Positions 1-5,591 of a stretch of 5,591 nucleotides of DNA are shown here, one piece after another (within the stretch, counting starts at the first letter, position 1; each line of letters opens with the position of its first letter). The DNA is from JAGOBX01 sp017999075 [NCBI: Candidatus Babelota bacterium] (lineage in GTDB: Bacteria > JAGOBX01): the NCBI GenBank assembly GCA_017999075.1, contig JAGOBX010000269.1, positions 1 through 5,591 on the forward strand. The letters are read 5' to 3'. The notes beneath the pieces are model-generated. The model saw nothing but the letters and a program-made list of their open reading frames with translations. It did no database searches and had not been told where the DNA came from. The translations under genes were made by a program, and so were the position numbers.

Positions 1-276
1 ATATCAGTTATATCAAATGAAACTTTAATAATAACCGATTTTAAAACAAAAATAAAAAATATTATAAAAAAAAATATTTTTTTTGCTGGGATTTTAAAAC
101 AAGATTTTATTTTTTCTATAAATTCATCAATAATAAAAAAAACACTGTTAAAAAATCTATTTTCAAGATTACCTGAATTATTTACATTAAATATTCTCAA
201 TAATATTATAAAAAGTATAATATTTAAAATTGAATCCACAAAATTAAATTATCCTTATTATCACGAAAGCGGTTAA
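1..276 (+). CDS. 3' end of an unidentified, extremely AT-rich gene (5' part outside window)
   Basis: Frame 1 of the plus strand is open from the first base to a TAA at 274-276, giving 91 residues that end in the motif YPYYHESG. The other two plus frames hit stops within the first 30 bases. By my count only 45 of 276 bases are G or C, and only 7 of 91 sense codons end in G or C. A random stretch this AT-rich would be expected to have a stop about every ten codons, so the open frame together with low G+C at third positions argues for real coding. The peptide is rich in Ile, Lys, Asn and Phe (19 Ile of 91), without an obvious signal peptide or long membrane helix. No start codon is needed in the window because the gene enters from the left. 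I do not recognise the family. It converges on the PAS gene and overlaps it by 4 bp. It could be a fast-evolving gene or one in early decay. Confidence 0.68.
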   Translation: MSVISNETLIITDFKTKIKNIIKKNIFFAGILKQDFIFSINSSIIKKTLLKNLFSRLPELFTLNILNNIIKSIIFKIESTKLNYPYYHESG

Positions 277-1628
277 ATCTCAAAATGATAAGATTGGACA
301 TATTCTATTTTCCCGTTAGCATCAAAAACAGCAGAATCTGTTTTTCTGTGCAGTTTTACTTGTTCCCGGTTGATATGTACTATTCTTATGTTATAAGAAA
401 TATTGGGTGCGTCAGGTGTCAATACATTAAAATTTTTCTTCATTATCTTTTTATCCTGAACAAAAATAAAATCAAATACATTCATCCCCAAAATTTTTTC
501 TTTAGTCATTCCAAAATATTTGCAAAATGATTCGTTTACAAATAATATTTTACCATCAGAAGTAAACCTTGACATCAGCAGAGGCATGTTTTCAACAACA
601 GTTTTATATAATTTTTCAGATTCTTTCAGATAGTCGTCCTCAAGCAATTTATCTGAAATCAGACGTATAATTCCAACAGTTCCAATAAAATTATTTTTTT
701 CTGTTTTAGTGTTCATCAAATAATGACCTGCAGAAGAAACTTCTCCCCATGATATTACGTTTCCAAGTTTTTCACGTCTAATCGAATCTTCTTTTATTAT
801 CAAATCTTTTTTATTGGTTTTATCAATAAACCTTATTTGCAGATTTGATGTTTTTCTATCGCCGCTTCTTCTTTCATCAAAAAGTTTAGGAGAATTTTTA
901 TCACCGGTAAAAATTCCTTTATATTTCGGCAAAATATAGAATCTCGAAACTTTTTTTATATCATCAGGATGTATTATTAAACTAAAATGTTTTCCTATTA
1001 AATCAGCCGGATCATATCCCAGAGTTTTAATTGAATCATTCAAATAAGTAAATTGCCCTTTTTCATCAAGTTTATAGATTATATCCGGCAAAGAATCCAT
1101 AAGATTCTTATAGCTTTGTCTATTTTTCTCAAGTAAAATTTGATTAACTTTATTCTCGGTAATATCCCGAATCATTAAAAAAATTAATTTATTGTTTTGA
1201 ATATACAATTGATTAATACTTATTTCCACAGATTTAAGAACACCTGTTTTACTCTTAAACTCTGCAGAATAAGATAATTTTTTCTTGCGGGAAAGATCGT
1301 TTATATGATTTAAAAATTTTTCTTGCGAAGATTCGAATTCAAAATCATAAATATACTTATCAATTATTTCGCAGCCGTCATATTCAAGAATATCGCATAA
1401 CGCATCATTAATAAATTGTATCTGTCCTGTTTCGCTAATAATTGCAAAACCTTCCATTGTCGCCGTTAAAATAACATTTTTCTCAGCAAGCTGCTTACTT
1501 AACTTTTTAAGAAGTTTTTTTTTTTCAGTGCCGCAAGACGCAATTTTTTCCTGAAGTTCTGCGCATTTAATTTCAAGCTTATGAATATATTTTTTCAGTT
1601 CAATAACATTTCCGTCATTTTTTTCCAT
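273..1628 (-). CDS. Triple-PAS sensory protein without an output domain
   Basis: A 451-residue soluble protein with no signal peptide or membrane segment, so probably cytoplasmic. Residues about 8-50 are Lys/Glu/Leu-rich and look like a coiled coil. PAS1 spans about 50-158 and ends in the PAC-type motif RDITE (154-158). PAS2 spans about 171-326, with YLND, GYDPADLIGK and HPDD motifs, then a long insert containing FDERRSGDRKT (250-260) and closing with FIGTVGIIRLISD (314-326). This is an extended PAS form seen in multi-domain sensor kinases. PAS3 begins near 337 (FVNESFCKYFG at 363-373) and ends at YVQSYHFEI, just where a PAC 'GRDIT' would lie. No histidine kinase, GGDEF, EAL or phosphatase module follows, so it may act through protein partners or be a truncated sensor kinase. 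Ligands cannot be read from the sequence. It lies 27 bp after the receptor gene and is probably co-transcribed with it. No good Shine-Dalgarno precedes the ATG, and an A11 tract lies in codons 35-38. Confidence 0.9.
   Translation of the reverse strand: MEKNDGNVIELKKYIHKLEIKCAELQEKIASCGTEKKKLLKKLSKQLAEKNVILTATMEGFAIISETGQIQFINDALCDILEYDGCEIIDKYIYDFEFESSQEKFLNHINDLSRKKKLSYSAEFKSKTGVLKSVEISINQLYIQNNKLIFLMIRDITENKVNQILLEKNRQSYKNLMDSLPDIIYKLDEKGQFTYLNDSIKTLGYDPADLIGKHFSLIIHPDDIKKVSRFYILPKYKGIFTGDKNSPKLFDERRSGDRKTSNLQIRFIDKTNKKDLIIKEDSIRREKLGNVISWGEVSSAGHYLMNTKTEKNNFIGTVGIIRLISDKLLEDDYLKESEKLYKTVVENMPLLMSRFTSDGKILFVNESFCKYFGMTKEKILGMNVFDFIFVQDKKIMKKNFNVLTPDAPNISYNIRIVHINREQVKLHRKTDSAVFDANGKIEYVQSYHFEI
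1515..1525 (-). repeat. A11 homopolymer inside the PAS gene (slippage-prone site)
   Basis: On the coding strand, eleven consecutive A residues cover the end of Glu35 and all of Lys36-Lys38. By translation, losing one A gives a TAA after five further codons, and gaining one A gives a TAA within three codons. A one-base slip in replication or transcription would therefore switch the protein off near its N-terminus. Whether it varies in the population cannot be seen from one sequence. Confidence 0.85.
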
Positions 1629-1644
1629 ATTTCTATGAAAAGAT

Positions 1645-1673
1645 ATTATAATACGTTAATATTTATATGAAAA
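1645..1673 (-). promoter_or_regulatory. Possible internal promoter for the PAS gene
   Basis: On the minus strand, TTTTCA (1668-1673), a 17-bp spacer and a perfect TATAAT (1645-1650) lie across the end of the receptor gene and the 27-bp gap. Transcription would start about 10 nt before the PAS ATG, giving a very short leader. That would fit the lack of a Shine-Dalgarno there. The -35 matches only 4 of 6 and the region is AT-rich, so a chance match is quite possible. Confidence 0.3.
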
Positions 1674-4199
1674 ACTCACTTTGAATTTATTATCAGTTTT
1701 TTCACCAAACGCATATTCTCTTCTATCAGGTCTAATACTTGCAGAAAATGCTATTTCTCCGTTATCTTTCATAATTTTTTTTGCAACACGGAAATTAAAA
1801 AAGATATAGCTTGCAACAGATTCAGTGCTTTCATTTTGCGACGAAGCAGCAAGAGCGCTGCCGAACCCTGCTCTGGCTGACTGCTGAGCATTAATTTTAT
1901 CCGCATTTATCTGCGCGTCTGCCTGAGCGCTCGTCATACCTGCTCCGCCAAATCCTACAGGAGCCATAAGAAAAGCTTTATATCCTGTAAGCAACGCAGC
2001 GTTCTGCGTATAAAACCCAAAAAATGCAGCTTCATTTTTATTTAACCCTGCCACATCTGCTCCCATAGCATTATAAAATCCAACAGCTAAAGGACTAATT
2101 GACGAAAATGCAGCAGAACTTGTAACTATATACGAATTGTAAACATTGCTGTAAGGTTTTCCTACAGCTCTTTCTGATATTAAAGTATTATTGTTTCCTG
2201 CTGCAGTAATAGTCTGAAGCAATGTTTGATCCATAATATTAGTTAAAGTAACTTCAGACGAACTCACAAAATTTCCGGATGCTGAAAACACCCAACCGTT
2301 TTTCATATAACGAGTTACTCCTAAAGACGCCAAATGCTGAGGAGCAGCTTTAGTTGTTTTATCCTGAAATTTACTGTTCTGATAAGAATAATTGCTCCAT
2401 ACTTTATAATCTTTAGACGGGTTATAACTCATAGAAAGTTCCAATCCTGTAGATTTAAAAGTCCCATCTAAATTAACAGTTTGCAAATCTACCCCTGATG
2501 AAGTATTGAAATCAGAATGCAAAGCCACTGCAGCAGGCGAATCAGATACATTTAAACTATAACCTATAACATCTTTTGTTCTGTAATGATATAAATTAGC
2601 GTCAAAATTAATTTTTTTCATTAAAACTGTAGAATATCCCAACTCAACAGATTTTATAGTCATAGGATTTAAATTTTCATTTGGCAATAATCTTATTATC
2701 GGAGCCAGTCTGTTATCTGCTGTTATACCGTCTGACATTTGAGCGTTCGTAAACAAATCAGCAATAAAAGGAGCGCGAATAGCCTGAGAATATATCAATC
2801 TATAAGTCTGATTTTCTTTAGGGGTATAAAATAATATAGTTTGAGGAGAAAGTCTTGCTTTATCAGGCGTATCAAATTTATCATATCTTGTTCCCAAAAC
2901 CCATTTGACTTTATCAGAAAATTTATATTCATTATTGAAAAAAGCAGCAATAAATTTTTGTGATTTTTCCTGATAATCTCTGAAATATACATCGTCTGAT
3001 CTGCTTTCTGATTTACGCCATTCAATACCTGCAACTAAAATATCTTTGTCATTTATATTAAAAATATTCTGAACATCTAGATCTAACGAGTTCCAACTCA
3101 TTCCATCCTGTTCATCTCCATCAGTTATTTCAGTAAATGCCGCACCTGTATATTTATCAGGTTTAATTTCAGTATATAACGGATTTTCATAAATTGTCCC
3201 TAACTGCCCCCATATATTTGATAACGCAATTTTCAAATCATTATTATAATAAGTGAATTTAACCACGTTGTTTTCCAAATTATCGTAGCCTACAAGAAGT
3301 AAATCTCCTGAAGTACCAGCCATATTAGCTTTGCCTTTACTGTGACCTATCTGCATAGTCATTTTCTTGTTATCATTAATCAGATATCTTGAAAAAAATG
3401 AAACTTTATAATTTTCCAAGGCTTCATCATTAACGCCTTTATAATCAGCATTAGAAAGACCTGAACTTGCAAGTATCGATTCTCTATATTTATAAATATG
3501 ATTAGTATGATCATACGAAAAATTATCTTCAGTTGATTTTTTATTCATCTCAGCAGTAAGCCGGAATGCAAATTTTTTAAAACTGTCTGAAACCTTTATA
3601 GAATTTTTATATGAATTGTTTATTCCTAATGAAGCAGTAAATCCGAATTCTTTTGTATTCTGAAAATCTTTTGTTATAATATTTATAACTCCTGTTACGG
3701 CATTTGCACCGAACAAAGCTGATGAAGGTCCTCTTACAACTTCTATTCGTTCTATATCATCAACAGTTACAGGTAAAAATTCCCAAAATGTTCCGCCGAA
3801 TATATCATTAAAATATGATCTGCCGTCAATCATAACAAGTATATTTCTTGAATAAACTGCAAGCGCTCCTGCCTGTTTCGGAACATTTATCATACCGCGT
3901 ATAGCAACATCCTGCTGTCCCCCTGTTGTTTCCTGAACATATACTCCGGGAACCATACGAAGAACTTCAGCAATACTCTGGCATCCTGAAACCTTTATTT
4001 CTTCGGCGCTTATTACAGAAATAGCTACTGAAGCTTCACTTAATTTCTGAGCGCGTTTAGACGCTGATACTACAATCTGTTCTTCCATTTTAAAAAAAGC
4101 TTCTTCGCTTGAATCATCGTAACTTATATCTGATGCGACCACAGCGAGGGTATTAAAAACAAAAATCAAAATAAATACAAAAAATTTTTTTAAAAACAT
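1656..4199 (-). CDS. TonB-dependent outer-membrane receptor
   Basis: An 847-residue outer-membrane active-transport receptor of the CirA/BtuB type, energised by TonB-ExbBD, which are not in this window. I chose the ATG at 4199 over a GTG at 4208: AGAGG (4208-4212) lies 8 nt before the ATG, whereas the GTG would overlap it. Residues 1-22 are a signal peptide (KK, then a Phe/Ile/Val core, predicted cleavage AVVA/SD). A TonB-box-like EEQIVVSAS follows at about 39-47. The plug spans about 50-177 with NILVMIDGR, IERIEVVRGPSSALFGANA and TGVINIITK. The rest is a beta-barrel, including the family motif region around RAP (residues 475-477), the NENLNP segment and VELGYS. It ends in an alternating strand FKVSFSYKY with an aromatic last residue, as expected for BAM-dependent insertion. 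Residues about 652-792 form an unusual Ala-rich insertion. The substrate (iron-siderophore, cobalamin or other) cannot be told. Confidence 0.95.
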   Translation of the reverse strand: MFLKKFFVFILIFVFNTLAVVASDISYDDSSEEAFFKMEEQIVVSASKRAQKLSEASVAISVISAEEIKVSGCQSIAEVLRMVPGVYVQETTGGQQDVAIRGMINVPKQAGALAVYSRNILVMIDGRSYFNDIFGGTFWEFLPVTVDDIERIEVVRGPSSALFGANAVTGVINIITKDFQNTKEFGFTASLGINNSYKNSIKVSDSFKKFAFRLTAEMNKKSTEDNFSYDHTNHIYKYRESILASSGLSNADYKGVNDEALENYKVSFFSRYLINDNKKMTMQIGHSKGKANMAGTSGDLLLVGYDNLENNVVKFTYYNNDLKIALSNIWGQLGTIYENPLYTEIKPDKYTGAAFTEITDGDEQDGMSWNSLDLDVQNIFNINDKDILVAGIEWRKSESRSDDVYFRDYQEKSQKFIAAFFNNEYKFSDKVKWVLGTRYDKFDTPDKARLSPQTILFYTPKENQTYRLIYSQAIRAPFIADLFTNAQMSDGITADNRLAPIIRLLPNENLNPMTIKSVELGYSTVLMKKINFDANLYHYRTKDVIGYSLNVSDSPAAVALHSDFNTSSGVDLQTVNLDGTFKSTGLELSMSYNPSKDYKVWSNYSYQNSKFQDKTTKAAPQHLASLGVTRYMKNGWVFSASGNFVSSSEVTLTNIMDQTLLQTITAAGNNNTLISERAVGKPYSNVYNSYIVTSSAAFSSISPLAVGFYNAMGADVAGLNKNEAAFFGFYTQNAALLTGYKAFLMAPVGFGGAGMTSAQADAQINADKINAQQSARAGFGSALAASSQNESTESVASYIFFNFRVAKKIMKDNGEIAFSASIRPDRREYAFGEKTDNKFKVSFSYKY

Positions 4200-4207
4200 T
4201 TTACACA

Positions 4208-4212
4208 CCTCT
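4208..4212 (-). promoter_or_regulatory. Ribosome-binding site deciding the receptor start
   Basis: On the minus strand AGAGG (within AAGAGGTG) sits 8 nt upstream of the ATG at 4197-4199. The in-frame GTG codon at 4206-4208 overlaps the end of this site, so it is unlikely to be the start. Confidence 0.75.
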
Positions 4213-4260
4213 TACGAACTAATATTTCACCATTTTTTTTATTTTAAATTTAATATATTT

Positions 4261-4288
4261 ATTATAGATTATTTTATTTAAAAAACAA
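4261..4288 (-). promoter_or_regulatory. Predicted sigma70-type promoter of the receptor gene
   Basis: On the minus strand TTGTTT (4283-4288), a 16-bp spacer and TATAAT (4261-4266) would start transcription near 4254 and give a leader of about 55 nt before the receptor ATG. The -10 is perfect and the -35 keeps only the TTG. The AT-rich background makes false matches common. I saw no clear Fur box here. Confidence 0.45.
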
Positions 4289-4314
4289 GATTTAATTTTT
4301 ATAAAATTCAAATC
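4280..4314 (-). terminator. Possible weak intrinsic terminator of the epimerase gene, or operator
   Basis: An imperfect inverted repeat occupies 4289-4314, starting 15 nt after the epimerase stop. On the minus strand GATTTGAATTTT faces AAAAATTAAATC around a 2-base centre. As RNA it has one G-U pair and one A-A mismatch, and it is followed by UUGUUUUUU (4288-4280). Position and U-tract fit a Rho-independent terminator, but the stem is almost all A-U. The repeat also abuts the predicted receptor -35, so it could instead be a regulator site. Confidence 0.35.
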
Positions 4315-4329
4315 AATAATTTCATCATA

Positions 4330-5448
4330 TCAAACTATCAGCCCTTTTTCCGCAAGTTCGTTTTGAGCCTGTTCAACCTTATCTTCGGCTCTTTGATTTT
4401 TAAGCCATAAGCATAATTCTTTTAATCCTTCATCAAAAGTAACTGAAGGAAAAAAATTCAATTTTTCACGAATTTTAGATATGTCCGCAAAACAATGACG
4501 TACGTCTCCTATGCGATATTTATTAACCAGTTCAGGTTTAATATTTTTATTCAAAACACTTGCAAGTTTTAATGCGATGTCTTTAACGGCAATCGGATTT
4601 CCAGCTCCCACATTAAAATATTCAAAGTTAGCAGAATCCTTTTCCATTGCAAGCAAATTAGCGGAAGCTATATCTTTTACATTTATAAAATCACGAGTCT
4701 GCATTCCGTCTTCATAAATTATAGGCGCATTATTATTCAACAGTCTTGACGCAAATATAGCCACAACTCCAGTATATGGATTAGAAACTGATTGCCTCTG
4801 ACCATATACATTAAAATATCTTAACGCCACAACAGGAATTTTATAAGCCCAGCCAATATTTAAACACATATCTTCCTGATCTTTTTTTGTAATTGCATAA
4901 ATGGAAGCGCAATCCCGTGATTTTTCTTCAGTTGTTGGTAAAGGAGCAGCTTCATTTCCGCAAACAGGGCATAACATTTCAAACTTTTTCAGTTTCAGCT
5001 GTTCTTCAGTCCTGATTTTCGGAGAAATTTTTCCGCATTTCGCACAATTATATAATCCTTCTCCATAACTGCTCATTGAAGCTGCTACAATAAGTTTTTT
5101 AACTTTATTTTTTTTATTAACCAGCAGGTCCAGTAAAACTGCTGTTCCTCTTGTATTGACATCGACATAATGTTCTATCTGGTACATGCTCTGGCCAACT
5201 CCAACTGCTGCAGCTTTATGAAATATTATTTCAGCGTCTTTCACAACTTCATATAATTTTTCTTTATTTCTTACATCGCCATACACAAATTTTGCCAATC
5301 TGTTAAAATATTCCGGCAATTCTTTTTTTATCCCGTGCACTTGAGGATCAAGATTATCGTATACAGTTACATTATGTCCTTTTTCAATAAGCAAATCAAC
5401 TATATGTGAACCTATAAAGCCTGCGCCGCCTGTAACTAAAACATTCAT
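4330..5448 (-). CDS. NAD-dependent nucleotide-sugar epimerase, dTDP-L-rhamnose 4-epimerase-like
   Basis: A 372-residue extended short-chain dehydrogenase/reductase acting in the cytoplasm. The Rossmann NAD site is GGAGFIGSH (7-15), with the GxxGxxG glycines at 7, 10 and 13. By alignment to GalE, Ser124 in AASMSSYGE is a likely catalytic Ser, and YAITK (184-188) is the YxxxK pair. Further family motifs are DNLDPQVHG (31-39), GVGQSMY (83-89), RYFNVYGQRQ (210-219), NPYTGV (223-228), DGMQTRDFINVKDI (247-260) and GDVRHCFADI (314-323). Cys135/Cys138 and Cys160/Cys163 form an inserted zinc-ribbon-like finger. This finger, the DPQVHG motif and the C-terminal helix resemble the epimerases that interconvert dTDP-L-rhamnose and dTDP-6-deoxy-L-talose. 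Other nucleotide-sugar substrates remain possible. The role is probably O-antigen or other surface glycan precursor supply. GGAGAG (5456-5461) lies 7 nt before the ATG, and the length is complete. Confidence 0.92.
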   Translation of the reverse strand: MNVLVTGGAGFIGSHIVDLLIEKGHNVTVYDNLDPQVHGIKKELPEYFNRLAKFVYGDVRNKEKLYEVVKDAEIIFHKAAAVGVGQSMYQIEHYVDVNTRGTAVLLDLLVNKKNKVKKLIVAASMSSYGEGLYNCAKCGKISPKIRTEEQLKLKKFEMLCPVCGNEAAPLPTTEEKSRDCASIYAITKKDQEDMCLNIGWAYKIPVVALRYFNVYGQRQSVSNPYTGVVAIFASRLLNNNAPIIYEDGMQTRDFINVKDIASANLLAMEKDSANFEYFNVGAGNPIAVKDIALKLASVLNKNIKPELVNKYRIGDVRHCFADISKIREKLNFFPSVTFDEGLKELCLWLKNQRAEDKVEQAQNELAEKGLIV

Positions 5449-5455
5449 TTATACA

Positions 5456-5461
5456 CTCTCC
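5456..5461 (-). promoter_or_regulatory. Ribosome-binding site of the epimerase gene
   Basis: GGAGAG on the minus strand, 7 nt before the ATG at 5446-5448. It is the strongest Shine-Dalgarno in the window and supports the chosen start. Confidence 0.8.
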
Positions 5462-5471
5462 GAAAAAATAA

Positions 5472-5503
5472 ATTATATAATGCATAAAACAATAAATAGT
5501 CAA
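5472..5503 (-). promoter_or_regulatory. Predicted promoter of the epimerase gene
   Basis: On the minus strand TTGACT (5498-5503) matches the -35 at 5 of 6. Downstream is TATATAAT, which offers a -10 as TATATA at an 18-bp spacing or a perfect TATAAT at a long 20-bp spacing. The leader would be roughly 15-20 nt, enough for the ribosome-binding site at 5456-5461. Confidence 0.5.
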
Positions 5504-5521
5504 TCTGAAAATTATAAAATC

Positions 5522-5544
5522 AATAATTTAAAAACGCAATTATT
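5522..5544. repeat. Short inverted repeat between divergent promoters
   Basis: AATAATT (5522-5528) and AATTATT (5538-5544) are perfect 7-bp inverted arms around a 9-bp centre, nearly midway between the two outward-facing TTGACT boxes. It could be a shared operator, but in sequence this AT-rich such short repeats arise easily by chance. Confidence 0.25.
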
Positions 5545-5556
5545 TTTAAAATAGTT

Positions 5557-5584
5557 TTGACTTTAATTAAATTATTACTATAAT
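5557..5584 (+). promoter_or_regulatory. Near-consensus rightward promoter leaving the window
   Basis: On the plus strand TTGACT (5557-5562), a 16-bp spacer and a perfect TATAAT (5579-5584) form the best sigma70-type promoter match in the window. Transcription would begin at about the last base, so it implies a divergently oriented gene or RNA just beyond the right edge. None of its product is visible here. Confidence 0.5.
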
Positions 5585-5591
5585 ATTGTTT

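Noticed and set aside
200-275. Frameshift or nonsense mutation hiding a kinase domain after the PAS protein
   Set aside because: The PAS reading frame meets another stop three codons after its TAA. The region is instead well explained by the plus-strand open frame.
276-295. Hairpin AATCT/AGATT after the left-edge gene as a terminator
   Set aside because: The stem is only 5 bp with a 10-nt loop and no T-tract, and it lies inside the PAS coding sequence.
285-530. Plus-strand open frame of 81 codons
   Set aside because: It is antisense to the third PAS domain, which has clear family motifs. No ribosome-binding site was seen and the peptide has no recognisable features.
2795-3034. Minus-strand open frame of 79 codons in another frame of the receptor gene
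   Set aside because: It lies wholly within the beta-barrel coding region and is an out-of-frame shadow.
4209-4329. Fur box upstream of the receptor gene
   Set aside because: AT-rich segments such as GATGAAATTATTGAT look vaguely similar, but no array of GATAAT-type hexamers is present, so iron control cannot be claimed.
4511-4717. Plus-strand open frame of 68 codons
   Set aside because: It is antisense to the conserved C-terminal half of the epimerase and has no independent coding evidence.

Overview
The window is AT-rich (about 30% G+C in most of it) and carries one leftward (minus-strand) run of three genes, with the 3' end of an opposing gene at the left edge. A TonB-dependent outer-membrane receptor with a signal peptide means a diderm (Gram-negative-type) bacterium. 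Low G+C, a multi-PAS protein with an extended 'FDERRSGDRKT' PAS variant, and a nucleotide-sugar epimerase with an inserted zinc ribbon would fit AT-rich diderm lineages such as Elusimicrobiota (Endomicrobium-like) or Deferribacterota. That assignment is an inference from general style, not from a marker gene.

Layout from left to right. Positions 1-276 (+) hold the last 91 codons of a gene that starts outside the window. It is extremely AT-rich (45 G/C of 276 bases) and I do not recognise it. Its TAA lies inside the same TTAA as the TAA of the converging gene, so the two genes overlap tail to tail by 4 bp. Positions 273-1628 (-) encode a cytoplasmic protein with a coiled coil and three PAS domains. 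It stops at the end of the third PAS domain with no kinase, GGDEF or other output module. Positions 1656-4199 (-) encode a TonB-dependent receptor (plug plus barrel) with an unusual Ala-rich, higher-G+C insertion near its C-terminus. Positions 4330-5448 (-) encode an SDR-family nucleotide-sugar 4-epimerase of the type that includes dTDP-L-rhamnose 4-epimerases. Positions 5449-5591 are a short intergenic region with a leftward promoter for the epimerase and a near-consensus rightward promoter firing out of the window.

How they may work together: the receptor and the PAS protein are only 27 bp apart and probably share a transcript from a promoter near 4261-4288, so a sensory link to uptake is possible but unproven. 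The epimerase probably belongs to surface polysaccharide synthesis. It has its own promoter and ribosome-binding site, and is separated from the receptor by 130 bp containing a weak hairpin followed by a T-tract. No RNA genes, CRISPR arrays, insertion sequences or phage genes were seen. Points most worth a second look: the PAS-only protein with an 11-A tract near its start, the receptor insertion, and the unlisted gene fragment at the left edge.
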